Source: an uncultured Bacteroidales bacterium (GTDB lineage Bacteria > Bacteroidota > Bacteroidia > Bacteroidales > Marinilabiliaceae). From it: 47,897 nucleotides of DNA. The stretch spans positions 1 to 47,897 of the forward strand of contig CALAVC010000096.1 in NCBI GenBank assembly GCA_937892095.1. The letters are read 5' to 3'. A program made the translations under genes and the position numbers. The notes beneath the pieces were generated by a model that made no database searches, had not been told where the DNA came from, and was given only the letters and a program-made list of their open reading frames with translations. Below are positions 42,252 to 47,897 of the stretch, piece after piece. How positions within the stretch are numbered: the stretch's first letter is position 1; every line of letters begins with the position of its first letter.

Positions 42252-43160
42252 TTATCGCTTGAACAAGTTACTAAATTCTTGTGGAATCTTCGTCTCAAAG
42301 TTCAATAATTTGCCTGTCATTGGGTGATAAAATTCAATCTGCATAGCGTGTAAACACAGCCTCCCTATTGGGTCAATTTGTGAGCCATATTTTTTGTCGC
42401 CAGCAAGCGTGTGCCCCAAGTGACGCATGTGTACGCGAATCTGATTCTTGCGTCCAGTCTCAAGGTTTAGCTCCACAAGCGACATGTTTGCATTTTGGTC
42501 AATAAGTTTATAATGCGTTATGGCACGTTTCCCATATCCCGGTCTGCTTACATACATTCGTAGTGTTTGCGGGTCCTCGTCTATCCACGTGTTTATAGTC
42601 CCCTCGCTTTGACGCAGTCTACCTTCTACCACTGCCACATACCTACGGCTTACCACAGTATCGTTCCAATTCTCGCGCAGAGCCCTTTGTACCATCTCGC
42701 TCTTTGCAAACACCAGTAGTCCCGATGTCATTCTGTCCAATCTGTGTACTATGAATATCTTATCTTGTTTCCTATAAAATTTAAGGTATGCCGACAAGTA
42801 TGCGTATGCCGTATGTTCTCGCTCCGTTTCTGTCGCAATGGTCAGTAGCCCTGCTTCTTTGTTGGCCACAATCAAGTAGTCGTCTTCATATACAATCTGC
42901 AGCCCATTGGGCATATTAAACGTTGGTGTCGGGCGTGGCCAAATGCTTACTGTCGAACCTGCCAAAATCAACTCTTCTGGTTTTCGTAGCACTCTTTCGC
43001 CAATCCGCACCACACCATGCGAAAGCATCTTTCGCCTTCCTGTTTTGCTCATGCCGTTCATCTGACGATCGAAAAACTCATCCACCGTACAGTCTGATTT
43101 GACATTATATGTTGTCGGACGCTTACTTCTATATTTGTTCTCTTCAGCCATTAGTCTCAT
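42252..43160 (-). CDS. RluA-family RNA pseudouridine synthase
   Basis: A 302-residue enzyme that converts uridine to pseudouridine in rRNA or tRNA. An S4-like RNA-binding region (about 25-75) precedes the catalytic domain: motif I region EDDYLIVANKEAGLL, motif II HRLDRMTSG with catalytic Asp142, and motif III LETGRKNQIRVHMRHLGHTLAGDKKYG. The start at 43160 overlaps the amidase stop by 4 bases; a second ATG at 43151 is possible. The family includes RluA, RluC, RluD and TruC; the modified position cannot be assigned from sequence alone. Confidence 0.93.
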   Translation of the reverse strand: MRLMAEENKYRSKRPTTYNVKSDCTVDEFFDRQMNGMSKTGRRKMLSHGVVRIGERVLRKPEELILAGSTVSIWPRPTPTFNMPNGLQIVYEDDYLIVANKEAGLLTIATETEREHTAYAYLSAYLKFYRKQDKIFIVHRLDRMTSGLLVFAKSEMVQRALRENWNDTVVSRRYVAVVEGRLRQSEGTINTWIDEDPQTLRMYVSRPGYGKRAITHYKLIDQNANMSLVELNLETGRKNQIRVHMRHLGHTLAGDKKYGSQIDPIGRLCLHAMQIEFYHPMTGKLLNFETKIPQEFSNLFKR

Positions 43161-44194
43161 TTCTTCGTGCTATTTTTTTCTGCCTTATAATCTTCAATAA
43201 GGCCCTCAGCTATCCAACGTGCCATAGCTTCACGATTGCTCGGACGCACAAATCGTAGCAAGTCGAGCGGATTCTGTATGTTGCCAAGTTCCAAGAATAC
43301 GCCCACTGGGTCTGTTTCGCGTAGTACGAACAAATTCCTTTCGCTTACGTTGCCACTGAAGCCCCTCTTTGGCTGATGTTTACGATATTTCTCTTCCATT
43401 TTGTTGCGCAAAACGCTCGCAAGTCGCTCTCCTTTCACACTTTTTGTGAAGTGATAGAAAAAAATATCAATTCTTTTATCTTTCGACCTGCTGTCGAGGT
43501 GCAAGAATACCGACCTGCAATAGTTACTATTCTTGCGTTCTTTGGCATATAGTGTGTTTATGCTGTCTGTTCGTTGCCGAAGTCTGTCTATTTGGTTAAG
43601 TGGAATAGGCGCTCCAAGACAAGTCTCGTTATCGCTATTCGCCAATATTTCATCATCGCGTATCCCATCCGACGGGTCGCGTATTATGACGTGTACAAGA
43701 GCCCTATGCCTAATAAGTTGGCGAGCCAACCGAAGCATTACGTCATACGCATATTCGTCTTCGCTAAGCGTGCTACCTGCGTATATGGCTTGTGCTCCAG
43801 GGTCTGGTCCGCCATGCCCACTCACCAAATAAAACGTTGCTCCTTTAAGTGCATTGTCCACATAGTCTACCGTCTTATATTTCTCGCCCAAAATCGGCAC
43901 AACCTGCTGACGGCGTTCGGTGGTCTGTCCACCATTCTTTAGCCCAATATCTTCTGGCGTCGGAAGTTCATAGCGAGTGTCAAGTCGGAGTGTATTGTTT
44001 GCTCCCAGTTTTTTTTTGTTAATTTTTATAAACGCTGCTCTATATTCTTCTGCATCAAGTCCATTACGTTTTATCAATGCGTCTATGTAGTCTCCATTCT
44101 CAGGACTAACTTCTTTGCGTGTCTGTGCCACAACGTTGCACATCGCCATGCTCGTTAGCAACAGCAGTATATATATTTTCCACTTCAAGTTCAT
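43157..44194 (-). CDS. N-acetylmuramoyl-L-alanine amidase (Amidase_3), exported
   Basis: A 345-residue peptidoglycan amidase that cuts between muramic acid and the peptide. A signal sequence (WKIYILLLLTSMAMCNVVAQ) leads into a LysM-like region (about 35-80: DYIDALIKRNGLDAEEYRAAFIKINKKKL). The zinc-site motifs of Amidase_3 are LVSGHGGPDPGA (His127), the Glu in SEDEYAYDV, FLHLDSR (second His), and the catalytic Glu in VFLELGNIQNPLD. It sits between mtgA and an RluA-type gene and may have its own -7 box at 44218. It fits a cell-wall remodelling group. Confidence 0.9.
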   Translation of the reverse strand: MNLKWKIYILLLLTSMAMCNVVAQTRKEVSPENGDYIDALIKRNGLDAEEYRAAFIKINKKKLGANNTLRLDTRYELPTPEDIGLKNGGQTTERRQQVVPILGEKYKTVDYVDNALKGATFYLVSGHGGPDPGAQAIYAGSTLSEDEYAYDVMLRLARQLIRHRALVHVIIRDPSDGIRDDEILANSDNETCLGAPIPLNQIDRLRQRTDSINTLYAKERKNSNYCRSVFLHLDSRSKDKRIDIFFYHFTKSVKGERLASVLRNKMEEKYRKHQPKRGFSGNVSERNLFVLRETDPVGVFLELGNIQNPLDLLRFVRPSNREAMARWIAEGLIEDYKAEKNSTKK

Positions 44195-44217
44195 TTGCGT
44201 TTCGTGGCGACTTTTGC

Positions 44218-44225
44218 CAAATATA
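44218..44225 (-). promoter_or_regulatory. -7 box upstream of the amidase gene
   Basis: TATATTTG on the minus strand, in the mtgA-amidase gap, 24 bases before ATG 44194. A TTA rather than TTG lies 18 bases upstream, so the promoter would be weak and the gene may be served by read-through too. Confidence 0.4.
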
Positions 44226-44242
44226 ACTCAAAAACTCATTTT

Positions 44243-44944
44243 CTAATATTTCACTTTGCCTATCTTAGGCATCAGTGCCATTATCTGTGACTGGCGTTTT
44301 CTTACGTATTCCGATGGTTTTGCTATTTTCATCTTTATAGGGTTCGGCAACACAACCACCATCAATGCTGCCTCACTTCGTGTCAGCTCCTTGGCCGACT
44401 TCTTAAAATATGTCTTCGCTGCAGCTTCTGCGCCAAACACGCCCGGCCCGAACTCTACAACATTCAAATATACTTCCATAATCCGTCGCTTTCCCCACAG
44501 AGCTTCTATCATTAGTGTAACCACCACCTCACATCCTTTGCGCAACCACGACCTGTCGTTCCACAAAAATACGTTCTTTGCTGTCTGCTGACTTATTGTG
44601 CTTGCGCCATGCGTCCGTCGACCCTTTGTGTTGTATTGTCGAGCTTTGTTCACAGCGTCCCAATCTATCCCCCAGTGTTTGCTAAATCTATTGTCTTCGG
44701 CCGACACAACAGCTGTCGCCAACTCGTCCGATATTTCATCCAAACTTACCCATTGTTGGTTAATCTCTTTTGCGTCCACTTTTTCGCACATATGGTGCAT
44801 AAAGTAAGTGTCTGTAACAGGTACCCATCTGTACATAACAACGGCCACAAGCAAGCCAGCCATCGTAAGCCCTATGCTCAGACCGCATAACTTTACTATT
44901 GTCAATAAGTGCTTTTTCAATAGAGTAGGGTGGGGGCGTACCAC
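44243..44944 (-). CDS. mtgA: Monofunctional biosynthetic peptidoglycan transglycosylase
   Basis: A 233-residue inner-membrane GT51 enzyme that polymerises lipid II into glycan strands. The GTG start at 44944 overlaps the LRR stop by one base. One membrane helix (about 15-38) is followed by the GT51 motifs: SAEDNRFSKHWGIDW with catalytic Glu83, GASTISQQTAKNVFLW, and KRRIMEVYLNVVEFGPGVFGAEAAAKTYFKKSAKELTRSEAA. Length and absence of a transpeptidase domain identify the monofunctional form. It is probably co-expressed with the upstream LRR surface protein. Confidence 0.95.
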   Translation of the reverse strand: MVRPHPTLLKKHLLTIVKLCGLSIGLTMAGLLVAVVMYRWVPVTDTYFMHHMCEKVDAKEINQQWVSLDEISDELATAVVSAEDNRFSKHWGIDWDAVNKARQYNTKGRRTHGASTISQQTAKNVFLWNDRSWLRKGCEVVVTLMIEALWGKRRIMEVYLNVVEFGPGVFGAEAAAKTYFKKSAKELTRSEAALMVVVLPNPIKMKIAKPSEYVRKRQSQIMALMPKIGKVKY

Positions 44945-46830
44945 TAATATTCTGTCTTAAACTTAAATGGTTCCAAATGGAACTGCTTCCAAAATGCGTC
45001 TTTCTGATATAAGTCTACAAACTCTTCTGGCACGAGCACAACCAACATGTTTAGGTTGACTCCCGTAAATGTCTGACCGTATGTTCGTGGCGGTTTTGTC
45101 GACGGACAATATAGCGTCGTGAGCGATCGGCAACCACTAAATAGTCTTGGCGCAAAGGTCTGTATGTTCTCGTTGAGCACCACCTGTTGTAGCGACGTGC
45201 AATTATCAAACACGCCCTTACCCAAGTACTGCAATTCGACAGGAAGTACAAAGTCTGTCAAACTTGTGCAACCCTGAAACGTGTAGTTGCCAAGTGTGTC
45301 AAGCAGCTCGCCAGCTTCAAACTTTTTCAAGCTCGTACACCCTGCAAAAGCGTATGGCTCTATCGTTACGGTCGTCTCTGGCAACGTGATGCTCATGAGC
45401 GATTTGCATTCGCCAAATGCATTCAGCCCAATTCGGTCAAGCTCTTCGCCCAAACCAATGCTGCGCAAGTTGCCACACTTGTAATACGCATAAGCTCCTA
45501 CAATTTTAACTGTCTTCGGCAGCTTTACGCTCCTAAGCGACAAGCACTCCGAAAAAGCACCACGACCAATCGTGTCAACTCCGTCGGGCAAGTCTACACT
45601 CTCCAACATTGCGCACTTATGGAAGGCTCCTGTGCCTATGCTTGTAACTGTTTTGGGCAACACAACTTTGCGCAAATATTCACTTCCAGCAAACGCTTTC
45701 TGACCTATGGCCGTAACGCCTTCTGGCACTTCATATTTCTCTGCTTTCTTCCCTATAGGGTAGGCAAGCAGTGTCTTCCTATCCATGCTAAACTGCACTT
45801 CGTCAATCAGTGCATACTCTTCGCCAGTCGACGTTATCGTTATTTCCGATATGTTCGGACACTTCGAAAATACATATCGTCCAAACTTGTCGAACTTGTC
45901 GTGTAGTGTCAACTTATATAGCGCCTGACAATTAGAAAAAGCTCCATTACCAACGCTGTCCAACCCTTCTGGGAACGTCACCTCACGCAGTGTCGATGCT
46001 GCGTAAAAAGCTCCTTGTGCTATTTGTTTTGTCCCCGTCGGGATGGTGTACGATTCGTCTACTTTTTTCGGCGGATATAATATCAAAAGTGTCTTTTCTT
46101 TATTAAACATTACGCCACTTTCCGTAACGTAATATTCATTCCCCGGTGCAATGTCTATTGTCTCTATCGACGGGCAGTCCGAGAACGCCGACAGGTCTAT
46201 AAATGTTGTCGACGTCGGTATGTGTACGCTCGTCAGGTTCTTACACTCTGCAAACGCCAACGAACCAATGCTTGTTATGCCCTGTGGTAGCACAGCATCT
46301 TTTATCCCCGCACATCCCAAAAATGCACCTGCTGGAATCTTTCTTATTTTCTGTGGAATCTCAAGGTCTGCAACTTGTCCGCACCTATAAAATGCATAAT
46401 CACCTATCAGGTCTACAAATGGTGGTAATGTAATGTCTGTCAGTTGTGTACAACTATAAAACGCCTTTACGCCTATGCGATTCACGTAGCGTGGCAAGTT
46501 AATGTCCCTAAGCGATGTACATTGGGCAAACGCGTTCGAGCCAATGCTCGTTACGCTGTCCGACAGATGCACCGATGTTATGTCTCTTGCAAACGGTGCG
46601 TATGGCGCATCGTATGGCGACGAGTAATTCTCCATCGGACCAAATCCACGTATTGTCAACACTCCGTCTTCGTATCGCCAAAACAAATGACGTCCGCACG
46701 ACCCAAAGTTGAGTATGTTTTCGTACGTTTTCTTTTTCTTTGCTTCTGTCTCTACCGATATGCCAAGTGCCACTATCAGCACCGTCGCCGTAGTCAATAT
46801 TCGTGCTATATGTCTGCTCAGACCACGCAT
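44944..46830 (-). CDS. BspA-like leucine-rich repeat surface protein
   Basis: A 628-residue exported protein with a signal peptide (about 8-28). From about residue 75 to 600 it consists of LRR_5 repeats of about 23 residues with the pattern IGxxAFxxCxxLxxVxLPxxVxx, seen roughly 18-20 times. Such repeats are found in BspA of Tannerella and in many gut Bacteroidales, where they mediate binding to host proteins or other bacteria. No C-terminal YDLxGR tail is visible; the protein ends FKFKTEY. The stop overlaps the mtgA start, which is odd for a surface adhesin and suggests a cell-wall link. A promoter is predicted at 46858. Confidence 0.92.
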   Translation of the reverse strand: MRGLSRHIARILTTATVLIVALGISVETEAKKKKTYENILNFGSCGRHLFWRYEDGVLTIRGFGPMENYSSPYDAPYAPFARDITSVHLSDSVTSIGSNAFAQCTSLRDINLPRYVNRIGVKAFYSCTQLTDITLPPFVDLIGDYAFYRCGQVADLEIPQKIRKIPAGAFLGCAGIKDAVLPQGITSIGSLAFAECKNLTSVHIPTSTTFIDLSAFSDCPSIETIDIAPGNEYYVTESGVMFNKEKTLLILYPPKKVDESYTIPTGTKQIAQGAFYAASTLREVTFPEGLDSVGNGAFSNCQALYKLTLHDKFDKFGRYVFSKCPNISEITITSTGEEYALIDEVQFSMDRKTLLAYPIGKKAEKYEVPEGVTAIGQKAFAGSEYLRKVVLPKTVTSIGTGAFHKCAMLESVDLPDGVDTIGRGAFSECLSLRSVKLPKTVKIVGAYAYYKCGNLRSIGLGEELDRIGLNAFGECKSLMSITLPETTVTIEPYAFAGCTSLKKFEAGELLDTLGNYTFQGCTSLTDFVLPVELQYLGKGVFDNCTSLQQVVLNENIQTFAPRLFSGCRSLTTLYCPSTKPPRTYGQTFTGVNLNMLVVLVPEEFVDLYQKDAFWKQFHLEPFKFKTEY

Positions 46831-46857
46831 CTATTTTATTCTATGCTTGCAAGATAG

Positions 46858-46865
46858 CAAATTTA
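46858..46865 (-). promoter_or_regulatory. Promoter of the BspA-like / cell-wall operon
   Basis: TAAATTTG on the minus strand matches TAnnTTTG, 27 bases before ATG 46830; TTA lies 19 bases upstream in place of TTG. It would drive the LRR, mtgA and following genes. Confidence 0.55.
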
Positions 46866-46889
46866 AGTTTTTTTTACGACACGTTAAGA

Positions 46890-47098
46890 CTCTATTTCTT
46901 TTCTTCTCGCACTCTATGCGTAGACACACCCTAAAAAGCATTCTTTCTGTTAAGAATGTGGGGTGGCAACGCGTTGTTGTTGCTCCATATTTTGTATTTT
47001 AGCATCTCACAACCCCTAAAACGTATCGTTCAATAACACACATTTTTAAATAAACATACACATACAAAGCATTGACTATTATTCACATTCAAAACAAA
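46890..47098. other. Gene-free AT-rich region
   Basis: About 210 bases between the LRR promoter and the folded element at 47099. I see no coding frame of credible composition, no complete + strand promoter, and only short incidental inverted repeats (for example CAAC/GTTG near 46970). Confidence 0.4.
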
Positions 47099-47285
47099 AG
47101 CGTCGCAAACTCTTGATTTTGAATCGGAAGGAATAAAATCAATTCACGGGGTGTCTTAGACACTCTCGCTGTACCCAATTTTGTTAATGCTCGCACCTCG
47201 TAAGGTGTGGGCAAATTCTATGGGTACAGTGGGGTTCTTGCGACGCTCCTCGCGAATGTGATAGAAAGGCTCACGCCTTATTTTA
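47099..47285 (+). ncRNA. Candidate structured RNA with four-way junction
   Basis: Nested perfect inverted repeats outline one fold. P1 AGCGTCGCAA (47099-47108) pairs with TTGCGACGCT (47238-47247). Inside it P2 TTGATTTT (47113-47120) pairs with AAAATCAA (47135-47142), P3 spans 47148-47155/47159-47166 around TTA, and P4 CTGTACCCA (47169-47177) pairs with TGGGTACAG (47221-47229), enclosing P5 (47188-47198/47203-47213, loop CGTA). Four or more T-G pairs (in P3, P4 extension and P5) work as G-U in + strand RNA but would be A-C on the other strand. AAGGC TCAC GCCTT plus TTTT (47266-47284) could terminate it. It lies 46-232 bases before the methyltransferase ATG. I recognise no known RNA family; it could equally be a DNA site that folds. 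Confidence 0.5.
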
Positions 47286-47295
47286 TGCCGATAAG

Positions 47296-47328
47296 TGATT
47301 GATAGCGAATGCGATAAACTATCAATCA
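47296..47328 (+). promoter_or_regulatory. Perfect inverted repeat touching the methyltransferase start
   Basis: TGATTGATAG (47296-47305) and CTATCAATCA (47319-47328) are exact reverse complements separated by 13 bases; the ATG at 47331 follows two bases later. As DNA it could be an operator for autoregulation, as is common for restriction-modification genes; as RNA it would hide the ribosome-binding region. Confidence 0.6.
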
Positions 47329-47330
47329 GA

Positions 47331-47864
47331 ATGGCAAACAACGATTTGAAGAACGCAAAAAAAGCCAAAAAAGATGAGTTTTATACTCAACTTGTTGATA
47401 TTGAGTTGGAACTAAAACATTACAAAGACCACTTTAAAGGAAAGACCGTTCTTTGTAATTGCGATGACCCACGTATCAGCAACTTCTTTCATTATTTTAG
47501 TTATAGTTTTGAGCACTTGGGCTTGAAGAAACTTATAACCACTTGCTACAAAAACCAAAGTCGTGATTTGTTTTCAAAAAGTGATTCAGAACGCGCTATT
47601 TGGCTCGAATACAATGGCGACAAAAATGGAAATAAAGTCCCGGACCCCGAAGAAATAGGAATTAACTATTTTAAAGGCGATGGAGATTTTCGTAGTCAAG
47701 AATGTATTGAGTTATTGAAACAGGCTGATATTGTGGTAACTAATCCGCCCTTTTCGCTGTTTCGCGAATATGTGGCGCAATTAATTGAATATAACAAAAA
47801 GTTTATCATAATAGGAAATGTAAATGCAATTTCGTATAAGGAAAAATGCATATCCGCAACTTAG
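47331..47864 (+). pseudogene. EcoRI-type adenine-specific DNA methyltransferase, 3' end lost
   Basis: The 177 codons follow M.EcoRI (about 326 residues) closely: KAKKDEFYTQ, HFKGKTVLCNCDDPRISNFF, LGLKKLITTCY, GDGDFRS, then IVVTNPPFSLFREYVAQLI with the catalytic NPPF motif, and GNVNAISYKE. After SYKE (47843) the similarity stops and the frame ends at TAG 47862, where M.EcoRI has about 140 more residues. None of the three frames to the window end restores it, so foreign DNA or a large rearrangement begins near 47844. ATG 47331 matches the family start better than the upstream GTG-like codons. Without the C-terminal half, target recognition is probably lost. The M.EcoRI comparison is from memory. 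Confidence 0.82.
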
Positions 47865-47897
47865 TAGCAACTATTGCATATATCGCTGATTATCTGT

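Noticed and set aside
47113..47142. SRP RNA-like GGAAGG loop in stem P2
   Set aside because: Only the short GGAAGG word matches; the surrounding stem and the overall fold differ from 4.5S RNA.
47099..47330. Retron or omega-type guide RNA
   Set aside because: No reverse transcriptase or IscB/TnpB-like gene follows; the adjacent gene is a methyltransferase.
47156..47368. 70-codon minus-strand frame across the folded element
   Set aside because: It runs through all the stems and into the methyltransferase 5' end; the stems, not a protein, explain the sequence.
1..47897. tRNA or rRNA genes
   Set aside because: No cloverleaf with T-loop/acceptor features or conserved rRNA segment was noticed; a dedicated scan was not possible.

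Overview
The window is a chromosomal stretch from a member of the Bacteroidales. The evidence is family content and promoter style. Outer-membrane and secreted families typical of this order are present: DUF6029, DUF3078, Omp28-like, BspA-type leucine-rich repeats, and C-terminal tails with a YDLxGRxV motif like those of type IX secretion cargo. The branching enzyme is of the eukaryote-like type. Several intergenic regions carry the Bacteroidetes promoter TTG - about 20 bp - TAnnTTTG. Host coding DNA is rich in GTCGA/GCCGAC words. No rRNA, tRNA or CRISPR array was seen.

Layout. (1) 2-3322: 3' part of dnaE. (2) 3337-4136: restriction-modification debris, namely an EcoRV-type endonuclease relic with a frameshift and an internal deletion that removes the catalytic core, then a second broken fragment. 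(3) 4168-5427 (-): lipoprotein, divergent from a + strand operon at 5533-9633 (TlpA-like thioredoxin, DUF6029 barrel, Omp28-like lipoprotein, small secreted protein, TetR regulator) that ends in a 42-bp palindromic terminator. (4) 9908-18799: three large exported proteins (FnIII/adhesin, Omp28-like, M6 metalloprotease). (5) 19005-23865: a GAF-HisKA-HATPase protein that lacks the phosphoacceptor histidine, then glgB, a nitroreductase and a glycosyltransferase. (6) 23895-25741 (-): DUF1232-like protein and GH28 polygalacturonase. (7) 25846-32467: tilS, a conserved hypothetical, pepT, a DUF3078 protein, an ECF sigma factor, a hemerythrin/RIC-like protein and a LuxR-type regulator with a degenerate receiver. 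(8) 32590-34812: sugar kinase, small RHH-like protein, Sel1 protein. (9) 34922-41512: TetR plus a complete RND efflux system and a small trailing protein. (10) 42002-46830 (-): cell-envelope group (BspA-like LRR protein, MtgA, amidase, RluA-type synthase, GlsB-like protein). (11) 47099-47897: a strongly folded non-coding element, then an EcoRI-type adenine methyltransferase gene cut off after about 170 codons.

The most unusual parts are the four-way-junction-like element at 47099-47285, with a separate perfect inverted repeat touching the methyltransferase start; the histidine-less kinase upstream of glgB; the sigma/hemerythrin/pseudo-receiver module; a run of perfect small hairpins at 41780-41917; and restriction-modification debris near both ends. 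All functional assignments come from reading motifs by eye. No database search, folding program or alignment was run.
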